Origin: Thermothelomyces thermophilus ATCC 42464
Lineage: Eukaryota; Ascomycota; Sordariomycetes; Sordariales; Chaetomiaceae
NCBI RefSeq assembly: GCF_000226095.1
Contig: NC_016472.1
Span: forward strand, 3,658,001-3,722,000
DNA: 64,000 bases
Reading direction: 5' to 3'
How positions within the stretch are numbered: position 1 is the stretch's first letter; the number at the start of each line of letters is the position of its first letter. The position numbers were made by a program, and so were the translations under genes. Below the pieces are notes generated by a model. The model worked only from the letters and a program-made list of their open reading frames with translations. It ran no database searches and had not been told where the DNA came from. Of the stretch, positions 1 to 10,800 are shown one piece after another.

Positions 1-938
1 TGCGGTCCTTGAGCTCCTCAATCTCGGGCCAAGAATATTCGGTCTCGACGGCGATGGCCAGGACCTTCTTGTAGGCGTTGACAACCGAGTGAATGACGGA
101 CGGGAGGGTCGGGAAGTTGAGGGCCAGCGAGATGGCGGCAACAGTGTTGATGGCCGACGAGAAAGACTTCAGAAGCTGCTCCTCGCCGACGTCGAGAACG
201 CTCGCGGGGAAGGTGTTGCCGTGGTCGTAGACCTGGGCGATGCCCATGCCGTAGGTGAAGGGAGAGATGTTGAGCATGTTGAGCAGGGTAGCCTCGGAGG
301 GGCCGACCTTGGCACCGGCCTCGACGAGCTTGAGGTCGCTCGTGATTTCAATGGTACCACGGGCGATCTTAGTCGGGACGCCGAGGGCCTGGAAGAAGGA
401 AGTCTTGCCGGGTTCCATGCCGGTGTTGCCAGCAGGCACCCACACGTCGACCGGGGCAATAGCGCCGGCACGGGCGGGGGCGGCGACCTTGTTGGCCAGG
501 ATCTTGTCACGGACCTCCTTAAGGTCACCGTTGGTGAAGACGAAGCCGATGTTGCCCTTGACGAACGGCAGCAGGCGCTCGTACTCGGGGGCGTCGGCGA
601 TGAAGGTCTTGAGCGCACGGCGGACCTGTTACATGATGCAACGGTCAGAATCGTGCGAACGACCGAGGCGGCAAAACCGGGGAGCATAAGGGGGCAAAAA
701 AAAAAAAAAAAAGAAAAGAAAAAGAAGAAAAAGAAGATAGCGTGAGGGCCCAGAATCTGCTTACCATGGTGTTCTTGCCCATCAGGACAACGCCAGTACC
801 ACGGAGGGCCTGGCGAATCTCGTGCATCTGCTGCGACGAGACATTGTCGACCGAGACGATGAAGATGGAGTGGTACTCCTCCAACAAGCCCTTCAGCTTG
901 TCGAAGTAGCCGGCCTTGTTTCCTGATTTGCCCCCCAT
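1..938 (-). CDS. rpp0: 60S acidic ribosomal protein P0 (partial, 3' end outside window)
   Basis: P0 is the base of the ribosomal stalk; it binds 28S rRNA and the P1/P2 dimers and helps recruit elongation factors. Exons read as 765-938 and 1-625 on the minus strand, joined across a 139-nt intron (626-764) that contains a long A/T homopolymer. The protein starts [20 protein letters not shown] and continues through [14 protein letters not shown] across the splice. It then runs through the L10-type RNA-binding fold and domain II (for example [50 protein letters not shown]). About 266 residues are visible of a usual ~313, so the acidic C-terminal stalk tail lies beyond the left edge. The identification is firm; only the truncation limits it. 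A telobox-like site lies upstream. Confidence 0.95.
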
Positions 939-1101
939 ATCTTCTTTTGTTTATGAAGGCAGGATGTTTAAGGGCGATGGTTTTGTAATTGAGGAAACAA
1001 GAGTTGAGAGGTCGCGAGGTTGCTTGCAAAAGTTTCCTGAAGCAGAATGGAGGTTCGGAATTTCACACAATTGCCCTGCGGCTGCTGTGGGGGTTGTCGC
1101 G

Positions 1102-1111
1102 TAGGGTTAGG
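1102..1111 (-). promoter_or_regulatory. telobox-like element upstream of rpp0
   Basis: TAGGGTTAGG on the plus strand (CCTAACCCTA read toward rpp0) lies about 165 bp upstream of the rpp0 start codon. Telomere-repeat-like boxes bound by Tbf1-type Myb proteins are a known element of ribosomal-protein promoters in several fungi. Its use here is inferred from position and sequence only. Confidence 0.4.
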
Positions 1112-1531
1112 TGGGTCGACCAATAAGGGGTGCGAGTGCGGATTACTATGCAGGCCCACTCCTCGCGTGGAGCTCAGAGGCCAGCTTTAGAAGATGTGGC
1201 TCAGTCAAGCCTGCCGTCGTCAGACATCCGCCGTACTAGTAAGTTACCGAAGTGTTTGACGTTGAGAAAGAACGGCCCTGAGAACCGTGCAAGGAACGTG
1301 AAGGGAAGACAGCTGGAAAACTACATGCCGAATCTTAAGATGCGTGGAAATCAATTTATTCTAGATCTTAATATCATCAAGTTCTCCCTTCTCCCAGCCA
1401 TACCCGTTGCCTTGAGAGAGACAGCCACATGTGGCTTGATTACAACAAATTTCTTACCATAGTACAAGTCGAGCACAACTACTGCCGCATTCACTCAGTC
1501 GCTCAGTTGAAACATTGAGCGCAAGTCGGGG

Positions 1532-1589
1532 GTATGTTCACTTCCTTGCCTCGTGGTTTACTAAAGAACTCTCAACTAACTTCCTACAG
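1532..1589 (+). other. 5'UTR intron of trm82
   Basis: A 58-nt intron starting GTATGT, with a CTAAC branch point shortly before a CCTACAG acceptor, sits upstream of the trm82 reading frame. All three core splice signals match the fungal consensus well, so the transcript probably starts upstream of about 1530. Confidence 0.6.
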
Positions 1590-1598
1590 TGTGCACTG

Positions 1599-1751
1599 AT
1601 GAGAAAACCACACCTCAGCCCTAAGTTCCGGTTTCGCAGTTCTCTCGTTGCATCATCACCTAATCCGTCTTCTCAGGATCCGTCTTCTCAGGATCCGTCT
1701 TCTCAGGATCCGTCTTCTCAGAATCCGTCTTCTGAGGCCCAGCATCCATGA
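1599..1751 (+). CDS. upstream ORF (50 codons) overlapping the trm82 start
   Basis: An ATG ten bases after the predicted 5'UTR acceptor opens a 50-codon frame. It starts MRKPHLSPKFRF and then encodes four SSQDP/SSQNP repeats from the 15-bp tandem repeat. Its TGA stop (1749-1751) overlaps the trm82 ATG (1748-1750) in an ATGA arrangement, the geometry expected for termination-reinitiation control. The peptide is low-complexity and resembles no family I know. Whether it is translated is inference. It is not an N-terminal extension of Trm82, because it is in another frame and the Trm82 frame has a stop just upstream of its ATG. Confidence 0.45.
   Translation: MRKPHLSPKFRFRSSLVASSPNPSSQDPSSQDPSSQDPSSQNPSSEAQHP
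1663..1737 (+). repeat. 15-bp tandem repeat, five copies
   Basis: The unit ATCCGTCTTCTCAGG is repeated at 1663, 1678, 1693, 1708 and 1723. The first three copies are identical; the last two carry one change each. It ends 10 bp before the trm82 start codon and lies in the transcribed leader. Confidence 0.95.
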
Positions 1752-3507
1752 TGATCCTCCCCTTTCACCTCGTCAAGGTTTGCGGTGGCGTCATCTTCGC
1801 CGCACAGGGGTGCGACATCCACTCCTTCAACTCAGACTTCAAGCACATCTCAACATGGAAGTACCCGGTCCAAAACCCCAATGAGTCGAGCGGCGCGTCA
1901 AAAGATGCTCCTCAAGACTCACCGGCGCCAGAGGAGCCGCCTACCAAGCGGAGGAAAGTCGAGTCTGGGGCTGGTTCGGAAGCATCCGTTAAGGACCTTG
2001 ACCAGGGTGCCGGTTCGGAGAACGGGCGGCCGAAGAGCAAGAAGGCTGCCCAGTACGACGTTCCTGCCAACGAGCGACCCTTCGTGCAGGGACTTTACGC
2101 CACCGCGGATGGCCGACACCTCATAGCCATCACGGGCTCCGACAAGACCATCTGGGTCTTTGAGCACGACGGTGCAGGAAATCTGAAGCAGCGCAGCCAG
2201 CGGCAAGTCGCCCCTTGGTCCGTCCACACAATCTTTCATGGCTCGCCGCTAACAACTTCTCCCAGAGCGATGCCCAAACGCCCCTGCTCTCTCACTCTCA
2301 CCCGGGACAACCGCACCATCCTCTCCGCCGACAAGTTCGGCGACGTCTACGCCCTCCCCTTGGTCCCATCACCCACCGCCACCCCTTCACCTGCCCCTGC
2401 CACCCAACCCCCCTCCCGGTGCAGCACCCCCTCCACCCCAGCAGCCGCTTACAAGCCGCAGGCGACGGAGCTCACCGTGCACACCAAACGCAACCTAAAG
2501 GCTCTCGAGAACCAAAAGATCTCCCTCGACCGCAAGGCCAGGCAGCAGGAACAGGAGCAGCAAGCCCCGCAGCGGCCACAGTTCGAGCACACCCTCCTGC
2601 TCGGCCACGTCTCCATGCTTACGGCCATCTGCGTCGGCGTCGCCGCTGCCTCCACCACTACCACCACCACCAATACCACTTCTGGCGCTTCTTCTGCGGG
2701 GCAGGACGAGGCAAGGGTGCGGGAGTACATCATCACGGCCGACCGGGACGAGCACATCCGCGTCTCGCGCGGCATTCCGCAGGCGCACGTCATCGAGGGA
2801 TACTGCCTAGGCCACGAGGACTTCGTGAGCCGTTTGTGCGTGGCGCCTGGAGGCAAGGAGGACATCCTGATCTCCGGGGGCGGGGACGATTACCTGTTCG
2901 TCTGGGACTGGGCGAGATGCCGGTTACTTGGCAAGGCTGGCGTGCTAGAGCATGTGAAGGGTGTCGTCGCAGGCGAGGAGGGGGCGAACAAGGTCGCCGT
3001 GACGCGGGTGTTTGCGTGCCGGTGGGAGGGCGGGGTCGGCGTTTTTGTTATCGTTGAGCGGTAAGCGTTTTTCTTTTCTCTCTCCCTCTCTCTCTTCGAC
3101 GGCGGTCTCCCTCAGCCCCCCCGCAGAACGGCGACTTGCCGGGTTGACAAGGGTTCTTCTGACATATCTTCTGCAGCGTTCCCGCCCTCTTCCGCTACGG
3201 ACTCCTTGGGGACAATACCCTAGTACACCGCGAGACCATTCCGCTACCAGGTAACCCGCTCGACGTAGACGCTTTTGATATTGGGGGCGCCTCGCCGCGC
3301 CTTCTTGTTGCGCTCCACCCAAAGACCTCTACCGAGGTTGGCAGCAGCTCATCGCTGGTTGCGCTGGACAAGGAAGAGGCGGGCTGGCGGCAGACCCCCC
3401 TGGTCGACAGCCTAGCTACTGGCAGTAGCAGCGACATCAGTGAAACCGAGTTACAGAAGATTCTATATTCAACTGAGAGTCTTCGTAAGCTCTCGGACTT
3501 TGATTGA
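1748..3507 (+). CDS. trm82: tRNA (guanine-N7)-methyltransferase non-catalytic subunit Trm82 (WD repeat)
   Basis: Trm82 is the WD-repeat scaffold that stabilises the Trm8 methyltransferase making m7G46 in tRNA variable loops, in the nucleus. Exons are 1748-3060 and 3177-3507 (547 aa, intron 116 nt). The N terminus MMILPFHLVKVCGGVIFAAQ and FVQGLYATADGRHLIAITGS match the family. A basic, low-complexity insert (about residues 40-95) carries a PTKRRKV nuclear-localisation-like stretch. WD blades follow, including EYIITADRDEHIRVSR, HVIEGYCLGHEDFVSRLCV and DILISGGGDDYLFVWDW. A long Pro/Thr/Ser-rich insertion splits the first blades, making it longer than yeast Trm82 (444 aa). An in-frame stop just before the ATG fixes the start. 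The tail after the intron carries the usual weakly conserved last blade. Confidence 0.9.
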
Positions 3508-4377
3508 GCGCTTAGGTTACTGAACAAAACGAGAATCGTCCTGACCGTGAACCCCACCCCGTGGTGACGGCGATAGAGGCGCCTAAAGTGTAACGTCGTT
3601 TTCCCGGCTCAGAAACAATAGCCCAGGGAAAAAGAGTAACTGGACGATAATGGAAACGAAATCCGTGAGGCCATGGCATCTACTGCTGCGGCATGATATT
3701 CCTTCGCCCTTTCTAAGTGGCGCTGTATGTCTTATCTCATGCATGAACTGACAACTGTTGGAGGTGACCTGTCTAATGCAATCGCAAGATTCATCTTGGC
3801 CTACCATCACGAAATAATTCCTCGAGGGGGGGGACGGGTCAGACGAGATCTGTCGGCCTGATTCACCGCCAGACTAAATCGACGCAATCGAAGATTCCCG
3901 AGACACCCAAGCACAAGAACAAGCGACTTCCATAATGCCCGGTCCATTCGCTCAAAAAGAAAAACAGGAGAGATCCAGGCAGCAGAGCGAGCCGCCGGCC
4001 CAGGAAAGCCAAAAAATGCCTCTATCCTCTCGAAAACGCCGCCTTGCCAAGAGTGTTTGCGAGGTGCCAAATAAACATGATAAAATGAGCCCTGAAGAAA
4101 CCCTTCATGCATGCCAGAGAAAGACACTCTATGCTTTCCCCTTTGGTTCGTTTCCTGGGGTATTTTCCGTATCCCTCTCCACCCTCCATCCCCTCTCCCC
4201 TGCCCACCGCTTCGCACCTCGTATCTCATTAATCCATGGACCCGCCACACGCATCTCGATTAAAGCAGAGATGTCGCAACAAGCGTGTCATGTTCGTTGA
4301 TTGCCCGTCAATCTCTGAAGAATGACGCGCACACAATATACCATATGCATTTGCGCCTGGTGTTCAGTTTACATCGT
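3508..4377. other. intergenic, convergent trm82 / ydj1 3' ends
   Basis: 870 bp between two converging genes, holding both 3'UTRs. Short open frames here look random; I see no gene, repeat or structured RNA. Confidence 0.6.
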
Positions 4378-5831
4378 TTACTGAGATGTGCACTGCACAC
4401 GCTCGCCACCCTGGTGCTCGTGCTCTTGATCTTCGTCCTCCTCCATGGCGCCGTTGAAGCCTCTTGCGGAGGCATCAACATCTTCCAGATCGGCAGGCTC
4501 TGTCATGGCCTCGGCCGGAGGTGTGTTGACGAAATCGGGAGACGGGAGGAACTTCCGGAGGGCCTCAAATGCAACCGGGTCGTTGGTCCAGTTCTTCTCG
4601 GGGAACTTGACAGAGAACTGGATGTACATGTTGCCGAAGGTGTGATGGCGCGGGGCCGGCATACCTTGCCCGCGGATCATCTTCACGGTGCCTGCGATGA
4701 AAAGTTAGCCACGAAATCAGGGACCCGAGAAAAAAAAAGGCGCCAGTCGCAAACTTACCAGGAGCAATCGCCTCGCCGGGGAGAATTTCGACGCTCAACC
4801 ACCGATCATCGAGGTGCTCGATAAAAATGGTACCGCCAGCCAGTGCAGTGACCAGATCGATCTCTGCCTGGTAGATGAGGTCGTCATCCCTGCGGGTGAA
4901 GCGAGGATGGGGCTTCTGTTCGATTTGGAAGACAACGTCACCAGCCAGGATGCCAGGTGCTTGGTCGCCCTCGCCGCGAAACTCGACCTTGGTCCCGCTT
5001 CGGACACCACGGTCGACATGGACGTGGAGGACCTTACGGTCGACCACCGTCTTCTTGCCGAAGCACTGCTTGCAACGATCCTTGTCCCTGACAATCTCAC
5101 CCTCGCCGTTGCAGTCCGGGCACACTGTCTGGAAGCGCTGAATCATGGGGCCCATCTGCCGCATCATCGTCTTCATACCGTGGCCGTCGCATCCGCTGCA
5201 CTTCCGGACAGCACCTTCCTTGCCGCCGCGGCCCTCGCACTTGGGGCAGATGATGGAGCGCTGAAGGGCCAGCTTGGAAACCTTGCCGCGGTAAATATCC
5301 TCAAGCGAGACGTGGTGAACGTGGTGGATCGTCTTGGCCTTTGCAGGGCCGCGCGGGTGGTTCATCCCGCCGAACATGCCGCCAAAACCACCCCCAAGGC
5401 CACTGCCGCCGAAGAACTGGGCGAAGAGGTCCTCAGCAGCCATGCCGCCGCCACCGCCAGCACCGCCTTCCAGACCTGCTTCGCCATATTGATCATATAT
5501 CTGCCGTTTCTGCGGGTCGCTCAAGATCTCGTACGCATGGCTTATTTCCTTGAATTTTTGCTCAGCAGCTGGGTTGTTGTGGTTCTTGTCTGGTACAGGT
5601 TAATACGGGCACCGACCCAGGCACAGAACAATAAAGGAATCGACAGTGGCAGAGACATACCAGGGTGGAACTTGAGGGCGCCTGTCTTGTATGCCTTCTT
5701 CAACTCCTGTTCTGTGGCATTTGGCGAAACCTGGTGCGGCGCGTTAGCAAATCAGCTCAGTCAAGGAGCATGAACGGCAATGGTGGTGCACATACGCCAA
5801 GGACGTCGTAGAGTTTCGTCTCCCTAACCAT
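4378..5831 (-). CDS. ydj1: type I DnaJ/Hsp40 co-chaperone, Ydj1/Mas5 orthologue with CaaX box
   Basis: Cytosolic Hsp40 that hands clients to Hsp70 and stimulates its ATPase. Exons on the minus strand are 5796-5831, 5661-5730, 4759-5589 and 4378-4691 (416 aa; yeast Ydj1 is 409). The J domain (1-70) starts [13 protein letters not shown], and its HPD motif is split by the second intron. A Gly/Phe-rich linker with [10 protein letters not shown] follows. Four zinc-binding repeats follow: [24 protein letters not shown] and CKQCFGKK. The two C-terminal client-binding barrels include [18 protein letters not shown]. The protein ends VQCTSQ, a CaaX farnesylation box like the CASQ of yeast Ydj1, so part of the pool should be membrane-anchored on ER or mitochondria. 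An acidic [10 protein letters not shown] stretch precedes the box. A heat-shock element lies about 450 bp upstream. Confidence 0.96.
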
Positions 5832-6277
5832 CTTGTCGGTTTACCCTGTAAGAGGGCTGTGCGGTTTTGATTCGTTTTCGCGAGGCTGCCGTGATCGGTC
5901 GGGACCTGACGCGGAGCCGGGGAGGGGGGGATAATTGTTGGGGAAACCGAAGAGTCGGAACCTTGAAGTCTTTGGAATTAGATGAGGGTTAGTGATACGA
6001 TTCCGGAAATGAAACAAAAAAAGCAACAGAAAAAAAAAGAACGCGAAGTTCCGCGAAAAAAAAAAAGTAGGCTGCCCGAGAGGCCTAGTAGTGGGGGTTG
6101 AAAGGTAATCTCGGGCGTTGGCGCAGGAGAAAGGTCTGGAGGATTCTGCCGGGTCTCGGGGGAAAAGAAAGGCAGGCAAGAGGCGGCGACCTACCAAGAA
6201 CTGGAACCGCACTTTCTAATCACCGCAAAGCCTCGGTATTCTTCGTCAGGAGATCAGCTGGAAATCGAACCTATCGA

Positions 6278-6297
6278 GTTCTTGAATTTTCGGGAAG
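6278..6297. promoter_or_regulatory. heat-shock element (four perfect units) upstream of ydj1
   Basis: Four alternating subsites sit in exact 5-bp register: TTC 6279-6281, GAA 6284-6286, TTC 6289-6291 and GAA 6294-6296. Hsf1 trimers bind three or more such nGAAn units. The site is about 450 bp upstream of the ydj1 ATG, and yeast YDJ1 is a known Hsf1 target, so heat induction is the expected role. Confidence 0.8.
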
Positions 6298-6810
6298 ACG
6301 ATTGTCCAGCAGGGGGGCACAGGCGAGCGGCAACCAAGAATTTCTGGCCTGCTTATAAAAGTGCATTTGCGCAGAGGGAGGCTGAAATTCTTGGGTTTCC
6401 AACCGAACTCGCCGCCTTCCTTCGCGGACCATTCAGCCCCTCCCGATGGAAATCCATCGAAGACTCTGGAGTGTGGCTTGTGGTAATAACAGGGTACCAG
6501 ATTTGTGCGCTATGTGCACACCGGTTTCCGGGTAATTCGCTAGCCCGGCCTTCAAACGCCAAGCCAGGCAGATACACATGGAATTCAGATCTCTTAAGGC
6601 GTGCCCCACTACACTAGCTGTGGCTTGCGGTTCGGTGGAGCCAGTTTCAGGAGCTGCGCACAGGTTCGGGCTTGGCTTCTAAATTAGCTGCAGAATCCGT
6701 CATTCTGAGCGTGCAAAACGGGTACACTCCGGATTGCGGAGGGACATTAACTGCCTGATAAACTTTGCGTTCTGGAACCCTCATTTCGCGTGGACGCCAC
6801 TACAATGTAA

Positions 6811-6824
6811 GGTACCTAGGTACC
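6811..6824. repeat. perfect 14-bp palindrome GGTACCTAGGTACC
   Basis: A self-complementary 14-mer in AT-richer intergenic DNA. Related GTACC-core palindromes recur at about 14355, 15865 and 35296 in other intergenic stretches. Confidence 0.6.
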
Positions 6825-7829
6825 AACGTACAGTATACAACCTCTACTTGTACTCCTTCAGCGTCGGATCAAATTCCCAGGCTTCCTCAACCTGGGAAAT
6901 TTTCATCAAGCAAACAGTTGCGGATGCGCAAACGATGATAGCGATGCATCAAATGTTCCCGCTTACGGGCCCATTCGACTCGGTGAATCCTCATCATCCT
7001 CAGCGTCAGTTCTTGGGATAACGCGCACAGTGCTTGTGAAACCTTTGTATGCCTGAGACGTGTTTATCTATACACTATTTGGAGCGAGGTACTTATCAAT
7101 GGGACTAATATAATACTGTGTAGTGATGAGATTGTTGGATACATAAGTTACTTTGTTCTTTTCTTAGAGCACATTTGCCCTGTTACTCCTTTCCACTTTA
7201 GCGACACAGGTCAGTCGGAACTCTGTCGGCCTATCTATCGGCAGTATGCTGTGACCACCGAGCAATACCAACATATCGCGTACCCTCAGTGATTTATTTC
7301 TCAACCCGTGTTGCTCGCCATGCCAAGTACGGACGTATACAGTCTCAGTACCACCCACGTATGATCGCCTTGGATTCCCACCTTTGGGTCGGGTCAATCA
7401 AACGTTAACAAATCCTTCATTCAGTAATGATGCCGGAAGTCTTGTGCTTCCACCTATGGCAGCAATGAACAAGAGGACAGGGGAGAGGGAACCCGAAAAT
7501 CAATTAAGCCAAACAACAGTTCTACACGCTTTTTCCATGCCTTGGCCCTCTAAGTCACACCCCTAGTGATGAAAGCCGATGAGGAAAACGGAACGAAAAT
7601 ACAGTTACTATACAATAGTACCCTAATTTATCCTGGCAACATGGCAGATAGTTGAAAAGGGGGACATTTGGGATCCCATCGGCTGGAACAGACATCGATT
7701 GTCCTTAAATCCATAAATTCCAGGGCATTTACCTGGGAAAAAAATAATATAATGACCATGACCAGGATCCCTTCAACGCAGTATGCTAGTAATCAACTTC
7801 CGTCCCACCGTTGTTGTTTTCGCTCATCT

Positions 7830-10800
7830 TCAGGAAAGCAGGTTCCTCAATGACGGGCTTGCACTCGCTCCACTAGCAGGCCTATTCTCCCTGTGCTGGC
7901 TGTGCTGGCTATGCTGACTGTGCTGGCTGTGCTGTTGCTGTTGCTGCTGCTGAGGCGGAGGATGCTGTGATGTGGGATGTTGCGGCGGATGCGGCTGCAT
8001 ACCAGACTCATGATGCGCCATTGAAGAAGGCCCGTCTCTCATCGGCGGAGGGGGACCGGGCGGCGGAGGACTCCCATGATGGTGATGTTGCGGGGGTGGG
8101 CCGTGGGAATGATGACTCTGATGATGGCTACCCCATTGTCTGAGATAGTTCGGTGGGTGTGGGGCCTCGGCGCCGGCGGAGTGTGCCATCCCAACTGGCG
8201 GGATCGGGTTCAAGGGCGGTATGTGGTGCGGGCGTAAATCCGGCGGAGGGTGGCTGTGATGGGGGTGATACGGCCCCGGCGGCCCGTTGGGCGGGGGTGG
8301 AGGCGGGCCGTTAGAGCGCCGTGGAGACGGAGGGTGCTGAACGCCGTTAACGAATGGCGGCTGTGCCATGTGCCCGTGGCCGTTCGGCGGCGACTGTGCT
8401 GTAGAGTGAGGGATGCTAATCGGCGGCGGCCGGAGATGATTAGGCGGCGCGAGGGGAGGCATGGAAGAAGGCGGTGGGGACGGACCGCCGTTGACTTCGC
8501 GAGACGGGTGGAGCGGCGGCGGACCATGGCCAGTCGTTGACCGGTGCCAGTCGTAAGTGCGAGGGGATGCGTAAGCCGCAGGAGGTTGGACCGGTGGTCC
8601 CCGAGGCGCTATGGCCGGGGGGAGCGCCGGGGGCGCTACAGGCTGGGTCTGCACGGGAGGTCCAACAGGGTGAGCCATAGGCCCGGGTGCTGGAGCCTGA
8701 AGGATGGGGGCCTGCACCGCCGAAGAAGGCCCAGGGGCCGGAGGCCAGCCATATGGTCCTCGATTCGAATGTCTTTGTTCGTCAATCCTAGGTGGCAGGA
8801 TTGCCGAGGCTGCTTGCGAAGCCTGCCGAGCCGGTTCAGGGGGAGGAGTCGGCTCCCGAGCGGGTACTGAGCGAATCGTTGGCTGCCGGCCCGCCTTCTT
8901 GCACTTGTGACATTGGAAGCTGCGCTGCTCAACAAACTTTTGCGCTTCGGAACCAATGCTGCCGCGATAACCGTTCGTGAGCTCTCTTTCCTGCGTCTGG
9001 TCGATAGGGTGCCATCTAGGGCTGACGTCGATGCCACACGTCAGGCAAATCTTGCCGCCGGGCTGGAGAGAACTCGGCGCGTCCTCGTGATCACCATGAG
9101 CTGTCGCTAGAAGCGATGCCCGCCGATTATGTTGAGTTGTGGTGGATGAAGGTGAGGTCGACATCTTGGACGCAACCGTGATCTGGTTCGCCTTCCTCGC
9201 GCAGCCCGTCAAGGTGAGATCGGCTTGTTTGAAGTTTTGCACAAAGAGTTGCAAAGCGTTGGTTCCGTCCTCCGCCACCACCTCGTTCATTCGATAGACC
9301 GTGGTTTTGGTCGGCTGATGGTCCTTGCACCAAACGCCAGCGGACATCGCACCACTGTTCCCATTGATGGTGACGATCCGAGACTGGTCCCGCCGAGAGC
9401 CCTTGACCGGTGTCAGCTCGAAGCCGAGGATGTAACCGGCCTGGCGAGCGCATTCGACGTGGACGGGCGTGTGGCAGTGGCGGCACTCCACGCACGCGCC
9501 GTCGGTCTTCTTGCAGACCTCGCACACTTCCGCGTACGAAGCCCGCGGAATCAGTGGGATACCCTCGCTGGGACTGAGTGCCTTTGCGTTGCCAAACTTG
9601 ACTTCGGGCGTAAACACGGCGCAGGTGACGTGCACCCAGTTGTTGTCGGCTGTCCGCTTGAGCGGTTCGCGGGGGTTGACAGGACGATTCATCTCTTCCT
9701 GCTTCTTTCGGTAGTAGTCGGCCGCTCGCTGGGCATTTTCACGCTCCATCCGCTCCCGCTCCCGTTCCTTCTCCGTCTTCTTCTTGTGAGAGTTGGATAT
9801 CTTGGGTTGCTCCACAAAATCGTGCGGCGTGAACTCGATGGGGCAGAGGACGCATTTGTAGTGCTAACAGATCCGTAATCAGCGAACCATCACAACTATC
9901 TCTCGGCATGGAGGGGCACTCACAATTGACAGTTGGGGATTCTTGTCGTTCAGACACATGTCGCAGGTCCACTTCCCGGGAGCTCGGTTATCGATTACGC
10001 CGTAGCAATTGCGGTGCACTGTCAGGCGACACTCTCTGCACGCCAGGTGCTGATCACCCATGGGCTCCATCTCGCCGCAAATGGCACACGGTAGCGTCTT
10101 CGGCTTGGGCATCTCGGGGGCAGGCGGTGGCGCCGGGGCTTGCGACGCCTGTTTCTCGGCCTTCTCCTTCTCCTTCTTCTTGGACGTTGGGCCGCCGGCT
10201 ACGCTGCCCGATTCGGACGGAGTCTTCTCCGATTCCTTGTCGACCAAGCTATTCTTCAACTTCTTCCGCGGTGGCTCCGTGGCGGCGGCCTGGCCGTTCA
10301 GGGATGGTGCCGGGGTCGCCGTCGCGTCTTCTTCCGGTGTCGGACTCCGAGTGTTGCTGACCATCTTGTCGATCGCGACCAACTCCCTATACAGATCCTC
10401 GTCGACCCTGCGCCTCCAACCACGACCACCCGTCTGCGCAACCTTCTTGGCCAGCTCGTCAACGTCCTCCCACTGGATGGCATACCGCCGCCACAGCTCG
10501 GCGCATCGCCTGCAGAGCGCCTGGATGAACTGCTCTTTCTTTTCCTTGTTGGAGTTCTTGCCTCCGTTCTCCGTCACGGGGGTCACGGCGGCAACCGGAG
10601 CGCGCCGCCACTTGCGAGACTTCTTGGTGCCGCAGAACTTGCACACGAAGGATTTCTTCTTTTCCCTCGCCTTTTCTGTGTCAAAGGCCGAATCGTCTTG
10701 GGCGTCAGCGACATCGTCGGCCAGCTTGTTGGCCGCCGCCTCGGCCTTTTTGGCGTCCTTCTTCCCCTTCCTTCCAGAATAATTGCCCCAAACCTGCTGC

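Larger units (their letters stand above)
5832..7829. other. intergenic, ydj1 promoter and snt2 3' flank
   Basis: 2.0 kb. The ydj1-proximal part holds A-rich 5'UTR sequence and a heat-shock element. From about 6700 to 7800 base composition becomes more AT-rich and only short random frames occur. A perfect palindrome lies at 6811-6824. I see no gene. Confidence 0.55.

Noticed and set aside
89-745. 218-codon plus frame across rpp0
   Set aside because: Antisense shadow of rpp0 that also crosses its intron homopolymer.
6700-7800. AT-richer stretch as a possible RIP-mutated transposon relic
   Set aside because: The AT rise is modest, with no terminal repeats, no target-site duplication and no transposase-like frame.
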